DNA of 64,000 nt from Herbiconiux sp. (GTDB lineage Bacteria > Actinomycetota > Actinomycetes > Actinomycetales > Microbacteriaceae). Location: positions 1 through 64,000 of the forward strand of contig NZ_JAHFUY010000022.1 in NCBI RefSeq assembly GCF_023264895.1, read 5' to 3'. Numbering within the stretch: the stretch's first letter is position 1; each line of letters opens with the position of its first letter. The notes beneath the pieces were generated by a model. The model worked only from the letters and a program-made list of their open reading frames with translations, had not been told where the DNA came from and searched no databases. A program made the translations under genes and the position numbers. This document shows, one piece after another, positions 1 to 10,299 of the stretch.

Positions 1-1
1 C

Positions 2-430
2 GTCGCGGGCCGGGCTCCGGCCCCCGCGGCGGCGACCTTCGGCCCCGACGGTCGCCCCATCAACCGGGCCGACCGCATCGCCACCATCGCGCTGCTGGTC
101 ATCGGACTGATCTGGACCGCGAACACCATCTCGTCGCTCGTGTCGCTTCCGGATGTCATGAACCAGGTCATGGAGATCTGGGGAATCGACAGCGCCTACA
201 CGGGCACGGCGACCGCGAACACCGCGGGTGTGGCGGGCGCGGCGCTGACGTTCCTCGTCTTCGCGCTCACGGCCGTCTACTCGATCCGGCGCGTGCGGCA
301 GAACAAGCTGGCGTTCTTCATCCCGATCATCGGGGCCGTGGTGGCGGGGCTGATCAGCTTCACGGTCGTGACCATCGCGATCATGGCCGACCCGGTCATC
401 CTCGACACGCTCACGCGCGTCAGCCCGTAG
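2..430 (+). CDS. Small multi-TM membrane protein (DUF6264-like), 5' end outside the window
   Basis: The ORF given from 140 is open back to base 2 in the same frame (…TFGPDGRPINRADRIATIALLVIGLIWTANTISSLVSLPDVM…); three hydrophobic helices. Confidence 0.6.
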   Translation, partial: VAGRAPAPAAATFGPDGRPINRADRIATIALLVIGLIWTANTISSLVSLPDVMNQVMEIWGIDSAYTGTATANTAGVAGAALTFLVFALTAVYSIRRVRQNKLAFFIPIIGAVVAGLISFTVVTIAIMADPVILDTLTRVSP

Positions 431-489
431 ACCGGGACGCCAGTGGCGCCGCGCCGCGGCTGACCGCAGCGGTCGGACCGCCGCAGCCC

Positions 490-1554
490 CTACGCGCGGT
501 GGCGACCGCCGGTGGCTCGCGGGTCCTTCTTGCCGGAGGTGTCGCGGCGGAGCTCCTTGGGCAGCGAGAACACGAGGTCCTCCTCCGCCGTCTGCACGGT
601 CTCGATGTCGCCGTAGCCGGCGCCCGCTAGGTCGTCGAGCAGCTCCTGCACGAGCACCTCGGGCACCGAGGCGCCGGAGGTCACGCCCACGGTCTCGACG
701 CCGTCGAGCCACTCCTGCTTGACCTCGTGCGCGTAGTCGACGCGGTAGGCCGCCTTCGCGCCGTACTCGAGCGCGACCTCCACGAGGCGCACCGAGTTCG
801 ATGAGTTCGCCGAGCCCACCACGATCACGAGGTCGGCGCCCTGCGCCACCTTCTTGATGGCGACCTGGCGGTTCTGGGTGGCGTAGCAGATGTCGTCCGA
901 GGGCGGATCCTGCAGGTTCGGGAACTTCACGCGGAGGCGGCGCACCGTCTCCATGGTCTCGTCGACCGAGAGGGTCGTCTGCGAGAGCCAGACCACCTTG
1001 TCGGGGTCCTTCACCTCGATGTCGTCCACCGCATCCGGGCTGCCGACGAGCGTGATGTGCTCGGGCGCCTCCCCGGCGGTGCCCTCGACCTCCTCGTGGC
1101 CCTCGTGGCCGATCAGCAGGATCTCGAAGTCGTCGCGGGCGAAGCGCACGGCCTCTCGGTGCACCTTCGTGACGAGGGGGCAGGTCGCGTCGATGGCCTG
1201 GAGGCCCCGGTCGGCCGCACCCTGCACGACGGCGGGCGAGACGCCGTGGGCCGAGAAGACGACGTGGGCGCCCTCGGGCACCTCGTCGACCTCCTCGACG
1301 AAGATCGCGCCGCGCTTCTCGAGCGTGGAGACCACGTGCACGTTGTGCACGATCTGCTTGCGCACGTAGACGGGGGCGCCGTAGTTCTCGAGAGCCTTCT
1401 CGACGGCGACGACCGCTCTGTCGACTCCTGCACAGTAGCCGCGAGGGGCTGCCAGGAGCACACGCTTGTGCCCGGTCACCGGGTTATCCTTTAGCCTGTT
1501 GCGAACGCCGGGAATCCTCGGCATCGGCAGACTGATGGTCGTCGCATTGCTCAC
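490..1554 (-). CDS. ispH: 4-hydroxy-3-methylbut-2-enyl diphosphate reductase
   Basis: 354 aa; motifs [47 protein letters not shown]. Confidence 0.96.
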   Translation of the reverse strand: MSNATTISLPMPRIPGVRNRLKDNPVTGHKRVLLAAPRGYCAGVDRAVVAVEKALENYGAPVYVRKQIVHNVHVVSTLEKRGAIFVEEVDEVPEGAHVVFSAHGVSPAVVQGAADRGLQAIDATCPLVTKVHREAVRFARDDFEILLIGHEGHEEVEGTAGEAPEHITLVGSPDAVDDIEVKDPDKVVWLSQTTLSVDETMETVRRLRVKFPNLQDPPSDDICYATQNRQVAIKKVAQGADLVIVVGSANSSNSVRLVEVALEYGAKAAYRVDYAHEVKQEWLDGVETVGVTSGASVPEVLVQELLDDLAGAGYGDIETVQTAEEDLVFSLPKELRRDTSGKKDPRATGGRHRA

Positions 1555-1581
1555 CCCTCGAGTCTACGTCGGCGCGACTGG

Positions 1582-2949
1582 GTGAATGCCGCCGTGAAGG
1601 AGAGTGATGGCGTGACCGACGCCCCCGCGTTCGTCTCGGGCCCGCCCACGCTGGAGAATCCGTGGCCGGTCGGCGAGCTCGCGCAGAAGATCCGCGGCTA
1701 CATCGAGCGGCTCGGCACGGCCTGGGTCGAGGGCGAGATCACCCAGTGGGGTGTCTCGGGCGGCAACGTCTACGGCAAGCTCAAAGACCTCGCGGGCGAC
1801 GCGACGGTGAGCTTCACCATCTGGTCGTCGGTCAAGGCGAAGCTGCCGGCCGACCTCAAGCAGGGCGACCGCGTGATCGCGCTCGTCAAGCCGAACTACT
1901 GGGTGCGCGGCGGCACGCTCACCATGCAGGTGTTCGAGATGCGCCATGTCGGCCTCGGCGACCTGCTCGAACGGCTCGAGCGGCTGAAGACGCAGCTCGC
2001 CGCCGAGGGGCTGTTCGACCGGGCGCGCAAGAAGCCCCTCCCGTTCCTGCCCGGTGGCATCGGCCTGATCACGGGCAAGGACAGCGACGCGGAGAAGGAC
2101 GTGCTGCGGAACGCGCAGCTGCGGTGGCCCTCCGTGCGGTTCCGCGTGGTGCACGCGGCGGTGCAGGGCGACCGCACGGCCCGCGAGGTCGTGGCGGCGC
2201 TCGAGGCGCTCGACGCCGATCCCTCGATCGACGTCATCATCGTCGCGCGCGGCGGCGGCGACTTCCAGAACCTGCTCGGCTTCAGCGACGAGGCGGTCGT
2301 CCGAGCCGTCGCCGCCGCCCGCACCCCTGTGGTGAGCGCCATCGGGCACGAGGCCGACTCCCCCCTGCTCGACCTCGTGGCCGACCTCAGGGCTTCCACG
2401 CCGACGGATGCCGCCAAGCGCGTGGTGCCGGATGTCACGGAGGAGCTGCACCGGGTCGACCAGGCCCGGCTGCGCATCCGGGGCCGGGTGGCGAACCTCG
2501 TGTCGGTGGAGGTCGACCGGATCGCGCAGATCCGCAGCCGGCCGGTTCTCGCGGAGCCGGGATGGATGATCGACCGGCGCTCGGAGGACCTGACGCGCTT
2601 CGTGGCGCGCGGCGAGGAGCTCGTGCGGCGGGTGATCGAGCGCGAGCAGAACACGGTGCGCGAGCTCGCCGGGCACCTGCGCGCGCTGTCGCCGCAGCGC
2701 ACGCTCGATCGGGGCTACGCGATCGTGCAGGCCACGAGCGGTCCGCACGCCGGGCACATCGTGCGCGCCGACTCCGAGGCGCCGGCCGGGAGCGGGCTCA
2801 CCGTGACGGTCGCGAAGGGCGCGTTCGACGCCGAGTCGCTCGGCCGCACCTCCCGCGGCGGTGCACCCGCCACGGGGCCCGCCACGGCGCCCGCCGCCGA
2901 CCGCGCCGCGGACTCCCCCGCCGCCGAATCCGCACCCCGAGATCGTTAG
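1582..2949 (+). CDS. xseA: Exodeoxyribonuclease VII large subunit
   Basis: 455 aa; N-terminal OB fold (WVEGEITQWGVSGGNVYGKLKD) and GGGDFQNLLGFSDEAVVRA; followed by xseB. Confidence 0.95.
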   Translation: MNAAVKESDGVTDAPAFVSGPPTLENPWPVGELAQKIRGYIERLGTAWVEGEITQWGVSGGNVYGKLKDLAGDATVSFTIWSSVKAKLPADLKQGDRVIALVKPNYWVRGGTLTMQVFEMRHVGLGDLLERLERLKTQLAAEGLFDRARKKPLPFLPGGIGLITGKDSDAEKDVLRNAQLRWPSVRFRVVHAAVQGDRTAREVVAALEALDADPSIDVIIVARGGGDFQNLLGFSDEAVVRAVAAARTPVVSAIGHEADSPLLDLVADLRASTPTDAAKRVVPDVTEELHRVDQARLRIRGRVANLVSVEVDRIAQIRSRPVLAEPGWMIDRRSEDLTRFVARGEELVRRVIEREQNTVRELAGHLRALSPQRTLDRGYAIVQATSGPHAGHIVRADSEAPAGSGLTVTVAKGAFDAESLGRTSRGGAPATGPATAPAADRAADSPAAESAPRDR

Positions 2950-2958
2950 GATCGAAGC

Positions 2959-3198
2959 ATGCCCGCCACACCCGCATCCGCCGCCCCCGCGCCCGGTGCC
3001 GACGCCGAGTCGCTGAGCTACGAGGAGGCTCGCGACGAGCTCATCCGTGTGGTGGGCGAGCTCGAGCAGGGCTCGGCCACGCTCGAGAAGTCGCTCGCGC
3101 TGTGGGAGCGCGGTGAGGCCCTCGCCTCCCGGTGCGAGCAGTGGCTCATCGGCGCCCGCGAACGGCTCGACGCCGCTCGCGCGACGGCGGCGGAGTAG
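2959..3198 (+). CDS. xseB: Exodeoxyribonuclease VII small subunit
   Basis: 79 aa; [36 protein letters not shown]. Confidence 0.95.
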   Translation: MPATPASAAPAPGADAESLSYEEARDELIRVVGELEQGSATLEKSLALWERGEALASRCEQWLIGARERLDAARATAAE

Positions 3199-3202
3199 CG
3201 GC

Positions 3203-3874
3203 ATGGCGCGCGCCAAGAGCGAGCAGACGATCGTCGCCGAGCTCGGCCGGCCCGAGACGCCCGATGAGACCGCCGCCCGGAAGGCCGAGGCGTCGCGGCT
3301 CTACCGCGACCGCAAGACGCTCTTCAACCTGCTCTACGCCCTCCTGGCCTCGGTGGCGCTCGTGGCGGCCATCGTGCTGCTCGTGCCGCGCTCGGAGGGA
3401 TCGCTGCTCGATCCCGTCGACTACGCGACCGTGGCCGAGAGCGCCCAGTCGTCGATGCCCGTGCCCCTCGCGGTGCCCGACCTCCCCGAGGGGTGGACCT
3501 CGAACGCGGCCGAGATCCGCACCGCCCCGAGCGACGGCGTGATCTCGTGGTACATCGGACTGATCTCGCCCGAGCAGGAGTACGTGGGTCTCACCCAGGC
3601 CGTGGAGGCGAACCCCTCGTGGCTCGCCGACCAGGTGGCCGGCGGGCTCGCGAGCGGCGTCGTCGTCGACCTCGACGGCGTGGAGTGGACGGTGTACGAC
3701 AACCGATCCGGTGCATCGGGGCAGGACGAAGTGGGCAACGTCGAGTACGCGCTCACCGCGGAGTCTGGGGACTCGACCTTCGTGGTGTTCGGCACCGCGG
3801 AGCCGGAGGAGATCGAGGTGGTGGCGAGATCGATCGCCGGCACCGTGCTCGAGCAGAGTGAGGGAGCGGAATGA
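3203..3874 (+). CDS. DUF4245-type membrane-anchored protein
   Basis: In-frame ATG at 3203 inside ORF 3047..3874; single N-terminal TM then extracellular domain; xseB-fumC neighbourhood. Confidence 0.8.
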   Translation: MARAKSEQTIVAELGRPETPDETAARKAEASRLYRDRKTLFNLLYALLASVALVAAIVLLVPRSEGSLLDPVDYATVAESAQSSMPVPLAVPDLPEGWTSNAAEIRTAPSDGVISWYIGLISPEQEYVGLTQAVEANPSWLADQVAGGLASGVVVDLDGVEWTVYDNRSGASGQDEVGNVEYALTAESGDSTFVVFGTAEPEEIEVVARSIAGTVLEQSEGAE

Positions 3875-4533
3875 CCGACGACGACGACAGCGGCACCGAG
3901 GCCACGACACCCTCCAGGGTCTGGGCCACGATGCAGCGCGGCAACGAGCGGTTCATCGCCGGCACCCCCAAGCATCCGCGTCAGGACGTGGAGACCCGCG
4001 CCAAGACCTCGCACGTGCAGACCCCTCGCGCGGCGCTGTTCGGCTGCGCCGACTCGCGACTGGCCGCCGAGATCATCTTCGACCTCGGCCTCGGCGACCT
4101 GTTCGTGGTGCGGAACGCGGGTCAGGTCATCTCCAGCTCGGTCATCGGCAGCCTCGAGTACGCGGTCGAGGTGCTCGGCGTCGCCCTCATCGTCGTGCTC
4201 GGGCACGACGAGTGCGGCGCCGTGCGCGCGGCCATCGACTCGCAGCTGCCCGACGCCGCTCCCCTGCCCGGTCACATCCGGGGCCTCGTGGAGCAGATCG
4301 TGCCGGCCCTCGACAAGGTGCCCACCGAGCGGGCCGACGACGGATCGCTGCTCTCGGCTCCGGATGCGGGTGCGGTCGGCAAGGCCCACCTCCGCTCCAC
4401 CGTCGGCCAGCTGCTGGAGTCGTCGGAGATCATCACCCAGGCGGTCGCGGAGGGTAGATTGGCAGTGGTGGGCGCGAACTACCGCCTCGCCGAAGGCCGG
4501 GCCGTCGCCGACATCGCGATCGGCGATCTCTGA
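3871..4533 (+). CDS. Beta-class carbonic anhydrase
   Basis: CADSRLAAE, RNAGQVI, GHDECGAVRAA zinc-site motifs. Confidence 0.93.
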   Translation: MTDDDDSGTEATTPSRVWATMQRGNERFIAGTPKHPRQDVETRAKTSHVQTPRAALFGCADSRLAAEIIFDLGLGDLFVVRNAGQVISSSVIGSLEYAVEVLGVALIVVLGHDECGAVRAAIDSQLPDAAPLPGHIRGLVEQIVPALDKVPTERADDGSLLSAPDAGAVGKAHLRSTVGQLLESSEIITQAVAEGRLAVVGANYRLAEGRAVADIAIGDL

Positions 4534-4618
4534 CCCGCGAACCCCCCAGCTGTACGCAACCCCAGGAACACAACGCCGCTGCGCTGCGTCGCCGGCATGA
4601 CGAAAGGACGACCACACA

Positions 4619-6034
4619 GTGGTGGACACCGCCGACCAGACCGAGTACCGCATCGAGCACGACACGATGGGCGAGGTGCGGGTCCCCGTCTCCGCCCGCT
4701 ACGGCGCGCAGACCCAGCGCGCGGTCGAGAACTTCCCCATCTCGGGTGCCGGGCTCGAGACCGCCCAGGTCGCCGCCCTCGCCCGCATCAAGAAGGCGGC
4801 GGCGCTCGCCAACAGCAGGCTGGGCGTGCTCGACGACTCGATCGCCCAGGCCATCGCCGCGGCGGCCGACCGCGTGGTCGCCGGTGAGTTCGAGGGCGAC
4901 TTCCCGATCGACGTCTACCAGACCGGATCCGGCACCTCGTCGAACATGAACATGAACGAGGTGCTCGCCTCGCTCGCCACCGAGTCCCTCGGCTCGAACG
5001 TGCACCCCAACGACCACGTGAACGCCTCGCAGTCCTCCAACGACGTGTTCCCCACCTCGGTGCACGTCGCGGTCACCGGCGCCCTCATCCACGACCTGAT
5101 CCCCTCGCTCGAGCACCTGCAGAAGGCGCTCGAGGAGAAGGCAGCGCTCTGGGCCACCGCCGTCAAGGCCGGCCGCACCCACCTCATGGACGCGACGCCC
5201 GTGACCCTCGGCCAGGAGTTCGGCGGCTACGCCGCGCAGATCCGCCTCGGCATCGAGCGCGTGAAGTCGGCGCTCCCCCGCGTGGCCGAGGTTCCGCTCG
5301 GCGGCACCGCCGTGGGCACGGGCATCAACACGCCCGCCGGGTTCCCGCAGCTCGTGATCTCGCTGCTCGCCGACGAGACCGGCCTGCCGATCACCGAGGC
5401 GCGCGACCACTTCGAGGCCCAGGGTGCCCGCGATTCGCTCGTGGAGGCATCCGGAGCCCTGCGCGTGCTCGCCGTGTCGCTCACCAAGATCTGCAACGAC
5501 CTGCGCTGGATGGGCTCGGGCCCGAACACCGGCATCGGCGAGCTGCACATCCCCGACCTGCAGCCCGGCTCGTCGATCATGCCCGGCAAGGTCAACCCCG
5601 TCATCCCCGAGGCCGTGCTCATGGTCTGCTCGCGCGTGATCGGCAACGACGCGTCGATCGCCTGGTCGGGTGCCTCCGGTGCGTTCGAGCTCAACGTGGC
5701 CATCCCCGTGATGGGCACCGCGCTGCTCGAGTCGATCCGTCTGCTCGCGAACTCCTCGGTGCTGCTGGCCGACAAGACGGTCGTGGGCCTCGAGGCCAAC
5801 CTCGAGCGGGCCCGTGCCCTGGCCGAGTCGTCGCCGTCGATCGTGACGCCGCTGAACCGCGTGATCGGCTACGAGTCGGCCGCGAAGATCGCCAAGCACT
5901 CCGTGGCCAAGGGCCTCACCGTGCGCGAGGCCGTGATCGACCTCGGCTTCGTGGAGCGCGGCGAGGTCACCCTCGAGCAGCTCGACTCGGCGCTCGACGT
6001 GCTCTCGATGACGGCACCGCCCGCCGCGAAGTAG
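4619..6034 (+). CDS. fumC: Class II fumarate hydratase
   Basis: 471 aa; signature [19 protein letters not shown] start. Confidence 0.96.
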   Translation: MVDTADQTEYRIEHDTMGEVRVPVSARYGAQTQRAVENFPISGAGLETAQVAALARIKKAAALANSRLGVLDDSIAQAIAAAADRVVAGEFEGDFPIDVYQTGSGTSSNMNMNEVLASLATESLGSNVHPNDHVNASQSSNDVFPTSVHVAVTGALIHDLIPSLEHLQKALEEKAALWATAVKAGRTHLMDATPVTLGQEFGGYAAQIRLGIERVKSALPRVAEVPLGGTAVGTGINTPAGFPQLVISLLADETGLPITEARDHFEAQGARDSLVEASGALRVLAVSLTKICNDLRWMGSGPNTGIGELHIPDLQPGSSIMPGKVNPVIPEAVLMVCSRVIGNDASIAWSGASGAFELNVAIPVMGTALLESIRLLANSSVLLADKTVVGLEANLERARALAESSPSIVTPLNRVIGYESAAKIAKHSVAKGLTVREAVIDLGFVERGEVTLEQLDSALDVLSMTAPPAAK

Positions 6035-6048
6035 CCCCACTCCCCCGG

Positions 6049-6092
6049 AACGGAGGAACCCGCGGCCCCAGGCCGCACGGGTTCCTCCGTTT
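6049..6092. terminator. Strong hairpin after fumC
   Basis: AACGGAGGAACCCGCGGCC-cca-GGCCGCACGGGTTCCTCCGTTT inverted repeat just downstream of the stop. Confidence 0.75.
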
Positions 6093-6125
6093 CGTGTTTC
6101 CGCCACCCGCTTCCTCCTCCGGCGC

Positions 6126-6668
6126 TCAGCGCAGGAGCACTCCCACCCAGAAGGCGGCCAGGAGGGGCGGGCCCAGGGGGATGCCCGGCTGGTGGGGTGC
6201 GAACGTCCCGTGGAGTGGGGGTGACCGTGCGGGCTGACCGGGGCCGCTGCCGCTAGCGATGCCGATGCCGGGGCCGCGGCCGGAGCTGTGGCGGAGGTGG
6301 CGGTGCGCCAGCGCCAGCGCTGCCTGGGTGCCGCCGAGGAGGGCGAAGGCGAGGGCTGCCGTCGGGAGGGCCCGCGCATCCGTGAGCGCCGCCGTGCCCG
6401 CCAGGAGCGTCGCGAGCTTGACGTCTCCCATGCCCACCGCCCCCGCCGCCCACACGGCACCGAAGACCGTGGCGGCGACACCCGCAGCCGCCAGAGACGA
6501 TGCCGCGGACCTACCCGGCACCGCCGCGACAGTTGCCAGCAGGAGCACCAGTCCCGGGATCGTCAGGCGGTTGGGGAGCACTCTCGCACTCAGGTCCGCC
6601 AGGGCCAGCGGCAGGCTCACGGCTGCGAGATAGATCAGCAGGGCAGTGGCGGGCGGTGGAGACACCAT
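6126..6668 (-). CDS. A24-type prepilin peptidase-like membrane protein
   Basis: Polytopic; N-terminal LADLSARVLPNRLTIP and GMGDVKLATLLAG (GxGDxK) motif. Confidence 0.8.
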   Translation of the reverse strand: MVSPPPATALLIYLAAVSLPLALADLSARVLPNRLTIPGLVLLLATVAAVPGRSAASSLAAAGVAATVFGAVWAAGAVGMGDVKLATLLAGTAALTDARALPTAALAFALLGGTQAALALAHRHLRHSSGRGPGIGIASGSGPGQPARSPPLHGTFAPHQPGIPLGPPLLAAFWVGVLLR

Positions 6669-6699
6669 GCCGGCACGCTACGCGGCGGTGGACGGCGAA

Positions 6700-6736
6700 G
6701 GGCCGCGACCCCCACCTCGGTGGACGGTCGCGGCCC
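6700..6736. terminator. Hairpin downstream of the phoH-like gene
   Basis: GGGCCGCGACC-ccCACCtcGGTGga-CGGTCGCGGCCC between the stop at 6760 and the 5' end of the peptidase gene. Confidence 0.65.
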
Positions 6737-6759
6737 GAGCCGTTCCGGTGCAGGAGCCG

Positions 6760-8130
6760 CTAGGCGAGCTCGTTCGACTCCAGCATCTCGGTGACGAGCG
6801 CGGCGATCGCGGAGCGCTCCGAGCGGGTGAGGGTGATGTGTCCGAAGAGCGAGTGCCCCTTGAGCGTCTCGATCACCGACGCGACACCGTCGTGCCGCCC
6901 CACCCGCAGGTTGTCCCGCTGCGCCACGTCGTGCGTGAGCACCACGCGCGAGTTCTGCCCGATGCGGGAGAGCACCGTGAGCAGCACGTTGCGCTCGAGC
7001 GACTGCGCCTCGTCGACGATCACGAACGCGTCGTGCAGCGAACGGCCCCGGATGTGGGTGAGCGGCAGCACCTCGAGGATGCCGCGATCGATCACCTCGT
7101 CGAGCACGTTCTGCGACACGAGCGAGCCGAGCGTGTCGAACACGGCCTGCGCCCACGGGTTCATCTTCTCGGCGGCGTCGCCCGGCAGGAAGCCGAGCTC
7201 CTGCCCGCCCACCGCGTAGAGCGGCCGGAACACCATGATCTTCTTGTGCTGCTGCTTCTCCAGCACCGCCTCGAGACCGGCGCACAGGGCCAGAGCGGAC
7301 TTCCCCGTACCGGCTCGACCCCCCAGCGACACGATCCCGACCTCCGGGTCGAGCAGCATGTCGATCGCCACGCGCTGCTCCGCCGACCGGCCGTGCAGGC
7401 CGAAGACGTCGCGGTCGCCGCGCACGACCTGGAACGTGTCGCGCGAGACCACCCGGCCGAGCGCCGATCCGCGGTCCGAGTGGATGACGAGGCCCGTGTT
7501 CAGCGGCATGTCTCGGACGAGGGGCGTGGTGAGCGTCTCCTGGTCGTAGAGCCGCGCCATGTCGTCCGAGCCGAGCGTGATTGAGTCGATCCCGGTCCAG
7601 CCGGAGTCGACCGCGAGCTCGGCGCGGTACTCCTCGGCGGCGAGGCCGATCGAGGCGGCCTTGACGCGGAGCGGCAGATCCTTCGACACGACCGTGACGT
7701 TGAGCCCGTCGTTCGAGAGGTTCTGCGCCACCGCGAGGATGCGGGTGTCGTTGTCGCCGAGCTGCAGGCCCGAGGGCAGCACCGAGGTGTTGGAGTGGTT
7801 GAGCTCCACCCGCAGCGATCCGCCCTCGGTGCCGACCGCGATCGGGAAGTCGAGGCGCTCGTGCTGCACGCGCAGCTCGTCGAGGTTGCGCAGCGCCTGC
7901 CGGGCGAAGTACCCGATCTCGGGGTCGTTGCGCTTGGACTCCAGCTCGGTGATGACGATCACCGGGAGGACCACCGCGTGCTCGGCGAAGCGGAAGATCG
8001 CCTTCGGATCAGACAGAAGAACCGAGGTGTCCAGAACGTAGGTCACCTCGGCGGTCGATGTCGTGCGAGTGGTGTCGGTGCTGCTTTGTGCTTCTCCTCC
8101 GGTGCTGGTCCCGCTGGTCTTCTGAGTCAT
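6760..8130 (-). CDS. PIN domain-PhoH ATPase fusion (PhoH2-type)
   Basis: N-terminal PIN ([27 protein letters not shown]), C-terminal PhoH ([32 protein letters not shown]). ORF extends to 8196; MTQKTSG at 8130 is a likely start. Confidence 0.92.
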   Translation of the reverse strand: MTQKTSGTSTGGEAQSSTDTTRTTSTAEVTYVLDTSVLLSDPKAIFRFAEHAVVLPVIVITELESKRNDPEIGYFARQALRNLDELRVQHERLDFPIAVGTEGGSLRVELNHSNTSVLPSGLQLGDNDTRILAVAQNLSNDGLNVTVVSKDLPLRVKAASIGLAAEEYRAELAVDSGWTGIDSITLGSDDMARLYDQETLTTPLVRDMPLNTGLVIHSDRGSALGRVVSRDTFQVVRGDRDVFGLHGRSAEQRVAIDMLLDPEVGIVSLGGRAGTGKSALALCAGLEAVLEKQQHKKIMVFRPLYAVGGQELGFLPGDAAEKMNPWAQAVFDTLGSLVSQNVLDEVIDRGILEVLPLTHIRGRSLHDAFVIVDEAQSLERNVLLTVLSRIGQNSRVVLTHDVAQRDNLRVGRHDGVASVIETLKGHSLFGHITLTRSERSAIAALVTEMLESNELA

Positions 8131-8320
8131 GGGCTCGGCCACATCCACTCCAACCCCGAACGCTCGGCGCTCGGATTCAGTAGGCGATCGGGCCACGGTT
8201 GTTGTGTCGAAACGTACTTATGTGGCCGTCTCGATCAGGCGCCATGCCTGATGTGACCGAAGCTACGCCGGTTGCGACGGTCGTGGGTTACGACACGCAA
8301 CGCATCAGATTAACGTCGTG

Positions 8321-8334
8321 TTACACGGGTGTAA
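8321..8334. promoter_or_regulatory. Perfect palindrome TTACACGGGTGTAA upstream of phoH-like gene
   Basis: 6-bp perfect arms in an AT-richer stretch ~190 bp 5' of the PIN-PhoH start. Confidence 0.35.
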
Positions 8335-8349
8335 TTCGCGCTGCGTCTT

Positions 8350-8460
8350 CTCCGCGCCGCCGCCTCTGCGGCGCGGGCGACATGCGGGGCAGGCGTCGTG
8401 CCGCGTCGCTGCGCGGCGCAGCCCGGCGACTGTCCCGCTCTGGGTCGTCGAGTACGGCCC
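8350..8460 (+). repeat. Dispersed structured repeat, copy A
   Basis: Two GC stems joined by GGGCGACATG and ending CTCTGGGTCGTCGAGTACGGCCC; matches copies B, C and D. Confidence 0.75.
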
Positions 8461-8485
8461 GTTGCGTTTCAGTCTCGTGCCGGAG

Positions 8486-9271
8486 TCAGCTCCCAAACCG
8501 CCGCTGGCGGCGGGAGTAGTCCCTCAGGGCGCGGAGGAAGTCCACCTCGCGGACGTCGGGGCCCAGGGCCTCCATGAAGTAGAACTCGCTGTGGGCCGAC
8601 TGCCAGAGCATGAAGTCGCTGAGGCGCTGCTCGCCGGAGGTGCGGATGACGAGATCCGGATCCGGCTGGCCGCCCGTGTAGAGGTGCTCGGCGATGAGCT
8701 CCTGGTCGATGTCGGCCTCGAGCTCGTCGAGCCCGTGACCGAGGTCGCGGTGCTTCTGGATGATGCTGCGCACCGCATCCGCGATCTCCGAGCGCCCGCC
8801 GTAGCCCACCGCGAGGTTGACGTGCAGTCCGGTGTGCGACGCCGTGCGCGCTTCGGCGCCGTCGAGCGCCGCGATGAGGGGCTCGGGGAGCCCCGCGTGG
8901 GTGCCGACGTGCTTGACCCGCCAGTCGCGGAAGCGCGAGATGTCGTCGGCGAGGTCGGCGATGATCTCGATCAGCTCGGTGAGCTCGTCACCGGAGCGGT
9001 TGGTGAGGTTGTCGGTCGAGAGCAGGTAGAGGGTCACCACCTCGATGCCGAGGTCGTCGCACCACTCGAGGAACTCGCGGATCTTCGCGGCCCCCGCCCG
9101 GTGCCCGTGCGCGGCGGTGCCGAGCGAGCGCTGCTTGGCCCAGCGACGGTTGCCGTCGAGGATCATGGCGACGTGCTTGGGCAGCACCGATCCGTCTAGG
9201 TGACGTCGGATGCGCCTCTGGTAGAGGCGATAGAGAAGACCTTCTCCGACCTGCTGCTGGCGTTTCGGCAC
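8486..9271 (-). CDS. uppS: Isoprenyl (undecaprenyl/polyprenyl) diphosphate synthase
   Basis: HVAMILDGNRRWAKQR, YLLSTDNLTNRS, DLVIRTSGEQRLSDFMLWQSAHSEFYF. Confidence 0.95.
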   Translation of the reverse strand: MPKRQQQVGEGLLYRLYQRRIRRHLDGSVLPKHVAMILDGNRRWAKQRSLGTAAHGHRAGAAKIREFLEWCDDLGIEVVTLYLLSTDNLTNRSGDELTELIEIIADLADDISRFRDWRVKHVGTHAGLPEPLIAALDGAEARTASHTGLHVNLAVGYGGRSEIADAVRSIIQKHRDLGHGLDELEADIDQELIAEHLYTGGQPDPDLVIRTSGEQRLSDFMLWQSAHSEFYFMEALGPDVREVDFLRALRDYSRRQRRFGS

Positions 9272-9303
9272 ACAGTCACGTTACTCGCTGCTGGCGTAGT
9301 CTG

Positions 9304-10053
9304 ATGCACATGCCCGCACCCGATTCGTCCCGCGCCGACACCACGGAGGACGGCGGGCCCGACCTTCCCAACGTGCCCCTGCTCGACGACGCGATCGACC
9401 ACCCGCCGGTCGAGGTGAAGCCCACCTGGCGGGGCTGGATCCACGCCGGCACGTTCCCCTTCACCATCGTCGCCGGCATCGTGCTGATCTGCCTGGCGGA
9501 GGGCGCGCCCGCGAAGTGGGCGAGCGCGGTCTTCATGCTCACCTCGATGCTGCTCTTCGGCAACTCGGCGCTCTACCACCGCATCAATTGGACGCCGAAG
9601 ACGAAGCTCATCTTCAAGCGCATCGACCACGCCAACATATTCCTGCTGATCGCCGGCACCTACACACCGATCGCCGTGCTCGCGCTGCCGCCCGAGAAGG
9701 GCACCCTGCTGCTCGTGGTGGTCTGGGCGGGAGCGCTGCTCGGCATCGGCTTCCGGGTGTTCTGGATCGGCGCGCCGCGCTGGCTCTACGTCATCCTGTA
9801 CCTGGCGCTCGGCTGGGCGGCCGTGGCCTACCTCGGCGACATCTTCGCCGTGAACCCGGCATCCATGATCCTGGTCGCCGCGGGAGGCCTCGCCTACACG
9901 CTCGGGGCCGTGGCCTACGCGCTCAAGAAGCCCAACTTCTTCCCCGGGAGGTTCGGCTTCCACGAGGTGTTCCACACGCTAACGGTCGTCGCGTTCCTCT
10001 GCCACTGGACCGCGATCCTGCTGCTGGCGATCGACCCGCCCTTCAACGGCTGA
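9304..10053 (+). CDS. trhA: Hemolysin III family / PAQR-like membrane protein
   Basis: 7-TM; SALYHRINW, DHANIFLLIAGTYTPIA, HEVFHTLTVVAFLCHW. Confidence 0.92.
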   Translation: MHMPAPDSSRADTTEDGGPDLPNVPLLDDAIDHPPVEVKPTWRGWIHAGTFPFTIVAGIVLICLAEGAPAKWASAVFMLTSMLLFGNSALYHRINWTPKTKLIFKRIDHANIFLLIAGTYTPIAVLALPPEKGTLLLVVVWAGALLGIGFRVFWIGAPRWLYVILYLALGWAAVAYLGDIFAVNPASMILVAAGGLAYTLGAVAYALKKPNFFPGRFGFHEVFHTLTVVAFLCHWTAILLLAIDPPFNG

Positions 10054-10299
10054 GCCGGCCGCACCTGCCTCAGCTGCGGCCGCGTCGCGCGCCTCGGCCT
10101 CGAGCTGCTCGCGCACCTGCGCCCGGTAGGTCACCCGCCGCACCCGCCGCACCATGTCGATCACGAGCAGCACCGTCACGGCCGCCACGAAGAAGGTCGC
10201 GATGAAACCGACGACGCCCGGCGTCACCTGATCCGGATCCGGCGTGTTCTCCTCGGTCGCCACGGCCGCCGCGACGATGTGGTCGAGGAGGGCGCTCAC
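9979..10299 (-). CDS. Small single-TM protein
   Basis: 106 aa with TM VVGFIATFFVAAVTVLLVIDMVRRVRRVTYRAQVREQLEAE; stop overlaps start of mca (10296); 3' end overlaps trhA antisense. Confidence 0.65.
   Translation of the reverse strand: MSALLDHIVAAAVATEENTPDPDQVTPGVVGFIATFFVAAVTVLLVIDMVRRVRRVTYRAQVREQLEAEARDAAAAEAGAAGSAVEGRVDRQQQDRGPVAEERDDR

Noticed and set aside
1564-3216. 550-aa minus-strand ORF over xseA/xseB
   Set aside because: Antisense to two confident genes; no recognisable domain.
4433-6481. 682-aa minus-strand ORF over fumC
   Set aside because: Antisense shadow of fumC and the prepilin peptidase region; low-complexity translation.
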